DNA of 7,073 nucleotides from Actinomycetes bacterium (lineage in GTDB: Bacteria; Actinomycetota; Actinomycetes; Actinomycetales; Demequinaceae), in the NCBI GenBank assembly GCA_023428185.1, contig JAEYYZ010000048.1:1-7073 (forward strand). Reading direction: 5' to 3'. The position numbers and the translations under genes were made by a program. The notes below the pieces were generated by a model. The model searched no databases and had not been told where the DNA came from. It saw only the letters and a list, made by a program, of their open reading frames with translations. Below are positions 1 to 5,864 of the stretch, one piece after another. Each line of letters opens with the position of its first letter. Position 1 is the first letter of the stretch.

Positions 1-491
1 AGAAAGCGGCAGCTGATGATGTCCAAGCACCATCCGATGTGCTCGAGTACATTGCCTCCAACATCACCACCAACATTCGGGAACTTGAAGGTGCGTTGAT
101 TCGCGTCACCGCGTTCGCTGCTCTCAACAAGCAGCCCGTCGATTTGAGTCTCGCCCAAGTGGTACTGAAAGACCTCATCAGCGACGACGATTCCGAGATC
201 ACGGCATCGGCCATCATTGGCAAGACCGCCGAGTACTTTGGCATCACTATCGAGGAACTCACTGGAACAAGCCGTAGCAGGGTCTATGTCACTGCTCGTC
301 AGATCGCGATGTATCTGTGTAGGCAATTGACCGACTTGAGTTTGCCCAAGATCGGCGAAAACTTTGGCGGCAAGGACCACACCACCGTGATGTACGCCGT
401 CAAGAAGGTCGAAGACCAGATCGCGCAGCGGCGTCAGATGTACAACCAAGTGAATGAGATCCACGCGCGCATCAAGCAGTCCCGTGGATAA
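1..491 (+). CDS. dnaA: Chromosomal replication initiator DnaA, C-terminal part (5' end outside window)
   Basis: DnaA is the AAA+ ATPase that binds DnaA boxes in oriC, forms an ATP-dependent filament and melts the origin. Only the last 162 complete codons are present; the reading frame begins at base 3 and ends at TAA 489-491. Visible parts are the end of the AAA+ module with the sensor II helix (NIRELEGAL, whose Arg contacts ATP in the family), followed by DNA-binding domain IV. Domain IV shows the basic stretch GTSRSRVYVTARQ and the DnaA signature IGENFGGKDHTTV (from base 351), the helix-turn-helix that reads the DnaA box. Sequence and C-terminal length look normal, with no frameshift. The gene runs straight into oriC, and its stop codon lies inside a one-mismatch DnaA box. 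Family assignment is certain; the N-terminal domains cannot be judged here. Confidence 0.97.
   Translation, partial: KAAADDVQAPSDVLEYIASNITTNIRELEGALIRVTAFAALNKQPVDLSLAQVVLKDLISDDDSEITASAIIGKTAEYFGITIEELTGTSRSRVYVTARQIAMYLCRQLTDLSLPKIGENFGGKDHTTVMYAVKKVEDQIAQRRQMYNQVNEIHARIKQSRG
483..491 (-). promoter_or_regulatory. DnaA box, one mismatch, overlapping the dnaA stop codon
   Basis: CGTGGATAA on the + strand reads TTATCCACG on the - strand, one mismatch (last base) from TTATCCACA. Its last three bases are the TAA stop codon of dnaA. It is the most upstream member of the box cluster and could be partly a by-product of coding sequence. Confidence 0.5.
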
Positions 492-506
492 CCCACGTTC
501 GGTGGG
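492..506 (+). repeat. Short hairpin directly after the dnaA stop codon
   Basis: CCCAC, a 5-base loop GTTCG, then GTGGG form a perfect 5-bp GC-rich stem starting at the first base after TAA. No T-tract follows (CGTATATC comes next), so it does not look like a strong intrinsic terminator. It could weakly stabilise the dnaA mRNA 3' end, or be chance. Confidence 0.3.
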
Positions 507-526
507 CGTATATCACCACTCACACA

Positions 527-535
527 TGTGGATAA
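527..535 (-). promoter_or_regulatory. Perfect DnaA box
   Basis: TGTGGATAA on the + strand is the exact complement of TTATCCACA, the canonical high-affinity DnaA box. With the perfect + oriented box starting 36 bases downstream it makes an inverted pair. Both are preceded or followed by an ACATG element (524-528 and 579-583). Confidence 0.88.
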
Positions 536-562
536 CTCTGTGCATAGTGGGAGAACGCATGT

Positions 563-571
563 TTATCCACA
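563..571 (+). promoter_or_regulatory. Perfect DnaA box
   Basis: TTATCCACA occurs exactly on the + strand. The box is flanked by the inverted repeat CATGT (558-562) and ACATG (579-583). It is the second of the two full-consensus boxes in the origin and lies opposite in orientation to the one at 527-535. Confidence 0.88.
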
Positions 572-643
572 ACTGAATACATGTGAAAAAGCGCCAGAGG
601 CCAGTGGAGACTCAGCATGATCTCCACACCACTACAGGAACTC

Positions 644-652
644 TGTGGATAC
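644..652 (-). promoter_or_regulatory. DnaA box, one mismatch
   Basis: TGTGGATAC reads GTATCCACA on the - strand, differing from TTATCCACA only at the first base. It sits between the strong left cluster and the putative unwinding region, a usual position for a lower-affinity site used by DnaA-ATP. Confidence 0.6.
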
Positions 653-705
653 CAAGCCTGTTCCTTACACAGTCAGAACCGAGAAGATACCAGGGTCATT
701 ACACG

Positions 706-753
706 TTCTCCCCAGTTGGCGGTCTGCCTATGACTACTACCTATCTACTTCTA
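706..753 (+). promoter_or_regulatory. Candidate origin unwinding module: degenerate DnaA box, GC-rich spacer, DnaA-trio tract
   Basis: In order: TTCTCCCCA (706-714, two mismatches to the DnaA box), a GC-rich spacer (715-727), then a tract with CTA at 728, 734, 737, 741, 745 and 751 and CTT at 748. Read on the - strand these are 3'-GAT-5' triplets, the DnaA-trio described in Bacillus subtilis as the site where a DnaA filament spreads onto one strand to melt the origin. Order and polarity match that known layout. The triplets shift phase around 740-745, one slot (731-733) is off consensus, and the neighbouring box is poor, so the assignment is inference. Confidence 0.5.
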
Positions 754-757
754 TTCA

Positions 758-766
758 TCTTCCACA
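758..766 (+). promoter_or_regulatory. Weak DnaA box-like site after the CTA tract
   Basis: TCTTCCACA differs from TTATCCACA at the second and third bases, and at only one base from the relaxed form TTNTCCACA. It borders the putative unwinding tract on its right side. The site may be low-affinity or accidental. Confidence 0.3.
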
Positions 767-864
767 GACACCTTCATGAAGCATGAATGCCAGCCGACGG
801 CGCGACCATTCATCAATAACGTCGTGTGGGGCGCTGACACCTATGTGCTTGGTCAAGAACCAAC

Positions 865-892
865 TGGACGGCGGCGGACTTTGGCGTAGTCT
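865..892 (+). promoter_or_regulatory. Possible housekeeping-sigma promoter for dnaN
   Basis: TGGACG (865-870, four of six matches to TTGACA) and TAGTCT (887-892, fitting TANNNT) are separated by 16 bases. Initiation about 7 bases after the -10 would leave a leader of roughly 15 bases with the dnaN ribosome site in it. This is a weak match found by eye, but it is the best placed candidate upstream of dnaN. Confidence 0.33.
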
Positions 893-913
893 GCTAGCCA
901 CAAGGAGAGATCA

Positions 914-2041
914 ATGAAGTTTTCGGTAGACCGCGATGTATTGGCCGATGCGGTGGCATGGACGGCCCGTGCCGTTCCAGCGCGCCCCCCCGTTCCCGTG
1001 CTTGCAGGCGTCCGCATTGACGCGTCGGCTGAAGGAACCGTCACTCTCTCGAGCTTTGACTACGAGGTCTCTGCACAGGGTGAGTTCCCGGCCTCGGTGG
1101 AGCAAGCAGGATCCATTCTCGTTTCCGGCCGATTGCTGCGAGAGATTGCTAACGCCTTGCCGCACAAGCCGGTTGACTTCGCTCTCGATGGCACCAAGGT
1201 CTCGGTGACGTGCGGAGCTTCTCGCTTCACCCTTGCGACGATGCCGGTTGACCAATACCCCGCCCTCCCCTCGTTGCCCACACAATCGGGCACCGTGGAT
1301 GGCGCGGCATTGCAGGCTGCGGTTTCCCAAGTGACCTCTGCAGCGTCACGGGACGAGACCCTGCCAATCCTCACGGGTATCCGCATGGAGATTGAAGGTT
1401 CCACTATTTCCCTGCTGGCGACGGACCGGTACCGGCTTGCCTTACGCGAACTGAGTTGGAAGCCAAGCGCCCCAGATATTTCCGCCGTCGCTTTGGTGCG
1501 CGCGCGCACGTTGAGCGACACGGCCAAGGCCCTGGGCGCCGGCGATGTCTCCGTCGCCTTGAGTTCCGGCACGGGTGTTGACCTCTTGGGCTTCGAGGCC
1601 GGTGGGTTGGTGACCACGAGCCTGCTCATGGACGGCGACTACCCGCCCGTGCGTCGTCTCTTCCCTGACGAGACGCCCATCACGGCAGTGATCAAGACAT
1701 CAGACCTCGTAGAAGCAACTCGGCGTGTGGCGCTCGTCGCCGAGCGCAACGCCTCCGTTCGGCTCGCGTTTAGTGAGGGTGAAGTGGTGCTGGACGCCGG
1801 CCAAAGCGACGACGCCCAAGCTTCGGAAGCGCTCGAAGCCGTGGTCGAGGGCGGAGACATCACCGTAGCGTTCAACCCCGGGTACCTATTGGACGGGCTT
1901 AACGCGTTGGGAACCGAGTACGTGCGGTTGGGATTCACTCAGGAGACCAAGCCCGTGGATTTTGTGGGCCTGGACAAGCCGGGCGGCACTGTCGCATCAC
2001 ACTTCCGCTACTTGCTAGTTCCCATTCGCATCGCCTCGTGA
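914..2041 (+). CDS. dnaN: DNA polymerase III sliding clamp (beta subunit) DnaN
   Basis: DnaN forms the ring-shaped dimer around DNA that tethers the replicative polymerase and many repair proteins. The protein is 375 residues, the normal bacterial length for three clamp domains (about 1-120, 125-245 and 250-375). Recognisable stretches are MKFSVDRDVLADAV at the N-terminus, PVPVLAGVRI, DQYPALP, the LPILTGIRMEIEG start of the second domain with ATDRYRLA, DGDYPPVRRLFP, and the C-terminal YLLVPIRIAS, which forms part of the partner-binding pocket in known clamps. The ATG at 914 is preceded by a strong ribosome site (AAGGAGAG, 902-909) at 4-base spacing, and the encoded N-terminus fits the family, so the start is firm. 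recF starts 4 bases after the stop. A run of seven C (985-991) lies early in the gene, but the frame is intact. Confidence 0.97.
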   Translation: MKFSVDRDVLADAVAWTARAVPARPPVPVLAGVRIDASAEGTVTLSSFDYEVSAQGEFPASVEQAGSILVSGRLLREIANALPHKPVDFALDGTKVSVTCGASRFTLATMPVDQYPALPSLPTQSGTVDGAALQAAVSQVTSAASRDETLPILTGIRMEIEGSTISLLATDRYRLALRELSWKPSAPDISAVALVRARTLSDTAKALGAGDVSVALSSGTGVDLLGFEAGGLVTTSLLMDGDYPPVRRLFPDETPITAVIKTSDLVEATRRVALVAERNASVRLAFSEGEVVLDAGQSDDAQASEALEAVVEGGDITVAFNPGYLLDGLNALGTEYVRLGFTQETKPVDFVGLDKPGGTVASHFRYLLVPIRIAS

Positions 2042-2045
2042 GCGC

Positions 2046-3182
2046 ATGCGCGTCTCCGCTCTGCAACTGACGGACTTCCGCTCATACGAGCAAGCACAAC
2101 TGACGTTGGGACCAGGCGTGACCACGTTGGTGGGTCGCAACGGTCAAGGCAAGACCAATGTGGTGGAGGCCATCCACTACATCGCCACCTTGTCATCGCA
2201 CCGAGTGGCCACCGACGCTCCCCTCATCCGGGCAGGTGCGCAAGTGGCGGTGATCCAAGCCCACGTGGAAAAGGCGGGGCGGACCCTTGCCCTCGAGATC
2301 ACCTTGAAGGCGGCCGGGGCGTCCAACCAGGCACGCATCGGGCGGGCTGCCGCAAAGCCCCGCGACCTGGTGGGCATAGTCCGGACCGTGATCTTCTCTC
2401 CCGAGGACCTCGAGCTGGTCAAGGGGGATCCGGGCGCGCGCAGGCGTTTCATGGACGAACTCTGTGTGGCTCTACAACCGACCCTCATGGGCGACCTTTC
2501 CGACTATGACCGCGTGCTGCGCCAACGCGTGAGCATGCTCAAGACCGCGAAGCTCGCGCGCGGGGATCTCACCACGCTGGACATTTGGGACGAGAAGCTC
2601 GCACAACTGGGCGGCAAGATCATCGCTGCTCGCCTCAAGGCAGTGGAAGCGCTCAGGCCGTGGGTCGCAAAGGCCTACAGCGACGTCGCCCCCGGGCAAT
2701 CCGTCATCGACGTCTCCTATGCGCCTTCCTTTCCGCTCGCTCACGAAAACGCCGATGCCGTGAGCATCGGCGGCGAATTGCTCGAGGCGCTGCGCGCCAA
2801 GCGAGCCCAGGAAATCGACAGGGGTGTCACGCTTTCGGGGCCGCACCGAGATGACCTCAACATCACTCTCGGCGACCTCCCTGCCAAGGGATACGCGAGC
2901 CATGGGGAGAGCTGGAGTTGCGCCTTAGCTTTGAGGCTTGGAACGTACGATCTCCTCACCCACGACGACGGTCCCGACGCGGACCCCGATGGTGAACCCG
3001 TGCTGATCTTGGACGATGTTTTCGCGGAACTCGACTCGGGCAGGCGGGAGGCGTTAGCGCAGCGTTTGGCGCAAGCGAGCCAGGTGATCATCACCGCCGC
3101 GGTAGCTCAAGACGTTCCCAACGCTCTGCGTGGGGCAACGCTCACGGTTGCGGACGGCGCCATCACGGCGGAGACGCCATGA
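2046..3182 (+). CDS. recF: DNA replication and repair protein RecF
   Basis: RecF is an SMC/ABC-type ATPase that works with RecO and RecR to load RecA at single-strand gaps and to help stalled forks restart. The 378-residue product begins MRVSALQLTDFRSYE, typical of RecF. It shows Walker A GRNGQGKT at residues 30-37, the ABC signature LSGPHRDD at about 263-270, and Walker B VLILDD (319-324) followed by the D-loop ELD (328-330). All key ATPase elements are present. No ribosome site stands before the ATG, and the gene starts 4 bases after the dnaN stop, so translation is probably coupled to dnaN. Its TGA overlaps the dciA start as ATGA. The middle contains a strong inverted repeat (2750-2772). 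No gnd gene intervenes between dnaN and recF. Confidence 0.96.
   Translation: MRVSALQLTDFRSYEQAQLTLGPGVTTLVGRNGQGKTNVVEAIHYIATLSSHRVATDAPLIRAGAQVAVIQAHVEKAGRTLALEITLKAAGASNQARIGRAAAKPRDLVGIVRTVIFSPEDLELVKGDPGARRRFMDELCVALQPTLMGDLSDYDRVLRQRVSMLKTAKLARGDLTTLDIWDEKLAQLGGKIIAARLKAVEALRPWVAKAYSDVAPGQSVIDVSYAPSFPLAHENADAVSIGGELLEALRAKRAQEIDRGVTLSGPHRDDLNITLGDLPAKGYASHGESWSCALALRLGTYDLLTHDDGPDADPDGEPVLILDDVFAELDSGRREALAQRLAQASQVIITAAVAQDVPNALRGATLTVADGAITAETP
2750..2772 (+). repeat. Perfect 9-bp inverted repeat inside recF
   Basis: CGCCGATGC (2750-2758) and GCATCGGCG (2764-2772) are exact reverse complements around the 5-base loop CGTGA, so the transcript could form a stable GC-rich hairpin. There is no T-tract after it, so it is not an intrinsic terminator. 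It lies in frame over residues NADAVSIGG of RecF, in a poorly conserved part of the protein. Function, if any, is unknown. Confidence 0.6.
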
Positions 3183-3715
3183 CCCAAGACCAGCCTCAGC
3201 AACGGCGCGACCCTGCTGACCTCGCCAAGGAAGCGATGGAACGGGCCCGGGCATCGGCTCGTTTGAGGGGTGCGGCGAGAACCTCACCTCAAGCCCACGC
3301 GCGCAAGCGTGCCAAGAACCGCGCGGACGCGCCGGAGTCAACGGAACCTTTTGCTCCTGGCCGTGACCCGCGGCCCATGGATGAATCGGTAGAGGCGTTG
3401 CTACGCCGAATGGGGTGGACGGAAAAGGTGGAGGTCGCCGCGGTCACCGCGAGGTGGCGCGAGGTGATTGGCGACCAGATCGCGGACCACTGTGAGCCCA
3501 TCAGTTTTGAGGGCGGCGTACTAGTGCTGCGCGCTTCGTCCACGGCATGGGCGACGCAGTTGACGTTGATCGCCGGTCAGGTGACGCATCGCATCAATGA
3601 AGAGTTTGGGCGTGAGGTGGTGAAGGAACTCAAGGTATACGGACCCTCGCAGGCGTCGTGGAAAAAGGGTCCCCGCTCCGTGCCTGGTCGCGGTCCTCGC
3701 GACACCTACGGCTAA
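3179..3715 (+). CDS. dciA: DUF721 protein, probable replicative helicase loader DciA
   Basis: DUF721 (DciA) proteins interact with the replicative helicase DnaB and are the ancestral bacterial helicase-loading factor; the M. tuberculosis counterpart is Rv0004, between recF and gyrB as here. The 178-residue product has three parts. Residues 1 to about 60 are a basic, low-complexity segment (MERARASARLRGAA, ARKRAKNR). The DUF721 domain spans about residues 65-160 (from MDESVEALLRRMGW through VTARWREVIGDQIADHC and LVLRASSTAWATQL to LKVYGPS). The C-terminal tail SWKKGPRSVPGRGPRDTYG is of a type common in actinobacteria. The ATG overlaps the recF stop (ATGA), with a weak GGAG five bases upstream, so expression is probably coupled. 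It carries no ATPase motif. Family and position are clear; the loader role rests on homology. Confidence 0.92.
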   Translation: MTQDQPQQRRDPADLAKEAMERARASARLRGAARTSPQAHARKRAKNRADAPESTEPFAPGRDPRPMDESVEALLRRMGWTEKVEVAAVTARWREVIGDQIADHCEPISFEGGVLVLRASSTAWATQLTLIAGQVTHRINEEFGREVVKELKVYGPSQASWKKGPRSVPGRGPRDTYG

Positions 3716-3739
3716 CCACCCCCCAGGAGGCACCAAATC

Positions 3740-3802
3740 GTGCCGCCGCAACTGTCCACAATCGCCGCTCAAACGCGCCAGACCGGCCCTCAAACGCGCT
3801 AG
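3740..3802 (+). CDS. Possible 20-residue leader peptide upstream of gyrB
   Basis: A perfect ribosome site AGGAGG (3725-3730) stands 9 bases before GTG 3740. The frame runs 20 codons to TAG 3800-3802 and encodes (M/V)PPQLSTIAAQTR followed by QTGPQTR. The ribosome site is better than that of any gene in the window, yet it lies just 9 bases after the dciA stop and leads into no known gene. The peptide ends in a repeated motif, AQTR then PQTR, because the DNA repeat at 3768-3803 has a period of exactly seven codons. The frame differs from that of gyrB, and the stop lies 61 bases before the gyrB start. It could be a regulatory upstream ORF, a remnant of a lost gene, or chance. I do not recognise the peptide. 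Confidence 0.33.
   Translation: MPPQLSTIAAQTRQTGPQTR
3752..3760 (+). promoter_or_regulatory. DnaA box-like site upstream of gyrB
   Basis: CTGTCCACA differs at only the first base from TTGTCCACA, the DnaA box form common in high-GC actinobacteria, and at two from TTATCCACA. It lies in the dciA-gyrB gap, about 40 bases before a possible -10 hexamer, so DnaA could influence gyrB transcription. A one-mismatch nonamer can occur by chance. Confidence 0.35.
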
Positions 3803-3803
3803 A
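3768..3803 (+). repeat. Tandem-like direct repeat, 15 bases with 21-base period, upstream of gyrB
   Basis: CTCAAACGCGCCAGA (3768-3782) and CTCAAACGCGCTAGA (3789-3803) match at 14 of 15 positions and start 21 bases apart, that is two helical turns. The second copy runs into the possible -10 hexamer TAGAAT (3800-3805). Such same-face spacing is typical of paired protein-binding sites. The same period equals seven codons of the mini-ORF at 3740-3802, so a coding origin is also possible. Confidence 0.65.
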
Positions 3804-3805
3804 AT
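3800..3805 (+). promoter_or_regulatory. Possible -10 hexamer of a gyrB promoter
   Basis: TAGAAT fits the actinobacterial -10 pattern TANNNT and would start transcription around 3812, leaving a leader of about 50 bases before the GTG. I see no good TTGACA-like -35 at 16-18 bases upstream; GCCAGA at 3777-3782 is poor. If real, the promoter would need an activator or depend on supercoiling. Confidence 0.27.
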
Positions 3806-3863
3806 CGACTGAGATAGCTCGCGTGCCGTATCGGCCCGTGACATGCGCTTGAGAGGCGAATCT

Positions 3864-5864
3864 GTGGCCACAAACAAGGAACAGGCAACAACCCCTGCGT
3901 ATGGCGCAGAGAACATCACCGTTCTTGAGGGCCTTGAAGCCGTCCGAAAGCGCCCCGGCATGTACATCGGCTCCACCGGCGAACGCGGGTTGCACCACTT
4001 GGTGTACGAAGTGGTCGACAACTCCGTTGACGAGGCGCTCGCCGGGTACTGCGACACCATCACAGTGACGTTGCTTGCCGACGGCGGGGTGCGTGTCACG
4101 GACAACGGGCGCGGCATCCCCGTAGACATCCATCCCACGGAAGGCAAGCCCACCGTGGAAGTGGTGATGACCATTCTTCACGCGGGCGGAAAGTTTGGCG
4201 GCGGCGGCTACGCCGTGTCCGGTGGCCTCCACGGCGTGGGCATTTCCGTGGTGAATGCCCTGAGCAGCAAAGTAGAGACCGAGGTGAAGCGCCAAGGGCA
4301 CGTATGGCGGCAATCCTTTGCGGACGGAGGCAAGCCGCAAGGAACGTTGGTCAAGGGCGAGAAGACCTCCGAGACCGGCACCATGCAAACGTTCTGGGCG
4401 GACGCAGAGATCTTTGAAACCACCGAGTACGACTTCGAGACCCTCCGTGCCCGCTTCCAGCAAATGGCGTTCCTCAACAAGGGTCTGAGCATTTCGCTCA
4501 CCGACGAACGTCCAGAGCACTTGGTCGCTGACAGCGACGATGACGATGCCCCGGTTGAGGCACGCAACGTCACCTACAAATACGACGGTGGTTTGGTGGA
4601 CTACGTGACCCACCTCAACCACACCAAGAAGGTGGAGCTGGTTCACCCCGACGTCATCTCCATCGAAAGCGAGGACGCAGACGGAACTATTTCTGTGGAA
4701 CTTGCGCTGCAGTGGACCAACGGGTACGCGGAGTCGGTGTTCACGTACGCCAACACCATCGCGACCACGGAAGGTGGCACCCACGAAGAAGGCTTCCGTG
4801 CCGCGATGACCTCGCTCATCAACAAGTACGCACGTGACAAGGGCTTGCTCAAAGAGAAGGACGAGAACCTCACGGGTGACGACGTTCGCGAGGGCCTCAC
4901 GGCAGTGATCTCTGTCAAGCTCAGTGAGCCTCAGTTCGAGGGCCAAACCAAGACCAAGCTGGGCAACACCATCGCCAAGACGTATGTCCAAAAGGTGGTC
5001 AACGAGCGACTCACGGACTGGTTCGACTCCCACCCCAATGAGGGCCGCGACGTCATCCGCAAAGCGATTCAAGCCTCACAAGCGCGGCTCGCTGCACGCA
5101 AGGCCCGCGAGGCCACCCGCCGCAAGGGACTCCTTGAATCCGGGGGTATGCCTGGAAAGCTCTCGGACTGCCAGAGTCGCAACCCTGACGAATGCGAAAT
5201 CTTCATTGTGGAGGGCGACTCCGCAGGCGGTTCAGCCAAGCAAGGTCGCGAACCATACAACCAAGCGATCCTGCCCATCCGCGGCAAGATCCTCAACGTG
5301 GAGCGCGCCCGGCTTGATCGCGCGCTAGCCAACAACGAGGTTCAAGCGCTCATCACGGCATTCGGTGCAGGCATTGGCGAGGACTTTGACATCACCAAGG
5401 CCAGGTATCACAAGATCGTGTTGATGGCCGATGCCGACGTTGACGGTCAGCACATTCGCACCCTTCTCCTGACGCTCCTCTTCCGCTACATGCGGCCACT
5501 CATCGAGGCGGGCTACGTGTACTTGGCCCAACCGCCGCTGTTCAAGATCAAGTGGTCCAACGCTGAGCACGAGTACGTGTTCTCCGACAAGGAACGCGAC
5601 GCCGTGACTGCGGACGGCATCAAGCAAGGCAAGAAGCTGCCCAAGGAAAACGGCATCCAGCGCTACAAGGGCCTTGGCGAGATGGACCACGAGGAACTTC
5701 GCGTGACCACCATGGACCCTGAGACGCGCACGCTTCTCAAGGTGTCGATGGACGATGCCGCACTAGCGGACGAGATTTTCTCCGTCCTCATGGGCGAGGA
5801 CGTCGAGAGCCGCCGCAACTTCATCCAGCGCAATGCGAAGGACGTGAGATTCCTTGACATCTGA
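3864..5864 (+). CDS. gyrB: DNA gyrase subunit B (ATPase and TOPRIM subunit)
   Basis: GyrB supplies ATP hydrolysis and half of the DNA cleavage site of gyrase, the A2B2 type IIA topoisomerase that introduces negative supercoils. From GTG 3864 the product is 666 residues. The GHKL ATPase domain has Glu49 and Asn53 in EVVDNSVDE, Asp80 in DNGRGIP, and the glycine loop GGLHGVG at 120-126. The transducer follows. The TOPRIM domain has EGDSAGGS at 450-457 and MADADVDG at 521-528 (metal ligands Glu450, Asp523, Asp525), then QRYKGLGEM at 599-607 and the terminal RFLDI. An ATG at 3843 is in frame but has no ribosome site, whereas GAGAGG (3851-3856) stands 7 bases before the GTG, so I prefer the GTG. 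There is no long insert in the TOPRIM region of the kind seen in some Gram-negative GyrB. ParE is excluded as likely because gyrA follows directly. Confidence 0.96.
   Translation: MATNKEQATTPAYGAENITVLEGLEAVRKRPGMYIGSTGERGLHHLVYEVVDNSVDEALAGYCDTITVTLLADGGVRVTDNGRGIPVDIHPTEGKPTVEVVMTILHAGGKFGGGGYAVSGGLHGVGISVVNALSSKVETEVKRQGHVWRQSFADGGKPQGTLVKGEKTSETGTMQTFWADAEIFETTEYDFETLRARFQQMAFLNKGLSISLTDERPEHLVADSDDDDAPVEARNVTYKYDGGLVDYVTHLNHTKKVELVHPDVISIESEDADGTISVELALQWTNGYAESVFTYANTIATTEGGTHEEGFRAAMTSLINKYARDKGLLKEKDENLTGDDVREGLTAVISVKLSEPQFEGQTKTKLGNTIAKTYVQKVVNERLTDWFDSHPNEGRDVIRKAIQASQARLAARKAREATRRKGLLESGGMPGKLSDCQSRNPDECEIFIVEGDSAGGSAKQGREPYNQAILPIRGKILNVERARLDRALANNEVQALITAFGAGIGEDFDITKARYHKIVLMADADVDGQHIRTLLLTLLFRYMRPLIEAGYVYLAQPPLFKIKWSNAEHEYVFSDKERDAVTADGIKQGKKLPKENGIQRYKGLGEMDHEELRVTTMDPETRTLLKVSMDDAALADEIFSVLMGEDVESRRNFIQRNAKDVRFLDI

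Larger units (their letters stand above)
492..913. other. oriC: Chromosomal replication origin, oriC (dnaA-dnaN intergenic region)
   Basis: This 422-base stretch between dnaA and dnaN is the usual actinobacterial oriC position and holds no credible gene. Seen directly: perfect DnaA boxes at 527-535 (- orientation) and 563-571 (+), one-mismatch boxes at 483-491 and 644-652 (both -), and weaker two-mismatch sites at 539-547 (-), 582-590 (-), 706-714 (+) and 758-766 (+). The left half (to about 590) carries the strong boxes. The middle (about 700-770) carries a GC-rich spacer followed by a CTA-rich tract that is the best candidate for the unwinding element. The right part (about 780-913) looks like leader and promoter for dnaN. 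Exact origin borders cannot be set from sequence alone. Confidence 0.9.

Noticed and set aside
583..786. A 67-codon + strand open frame inside oriC, starting at GTG
   Set aside because: It has no ribosome site, its product resembles no protein I recognise, and it covers a DnaA box and the CTA-rich tract. The base pattern is better explained as origin DNA.
985..991. Run of seven C early in dnaN, possible frameshift or slippage site
   Set aside because: The dnaN frame continues correctly on both sides (RPPVPVLAG), so there is no sign of a frameshift. It is only a spot for sequencing error.
3825..3835. GCCG-TAT-CGGC inverted repeat before gyrB as a terminator or operator
   Set aside because: The stem is only 4 bp with a 3-base loop and no T-tract; this is expected often in GC-rich DNA.
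3658..3852. A 64-codon + strand frame bridging the dciA end and the gyrB start
   Set aside because: It overlaps the conserved DciA tail in another frame and has no ribosome site. The AGGAGG in this region serves the GTG at 3740 in a different frame.
3630..5072. A 480-codon open frame on the - strand opposite dciA and gyrB
   Set aside because: Long antisense frames are common opposite GC-rich genes with third-position bias. The + strand encodes an unmistakable GyrB, and the antisense product shows no family motif.
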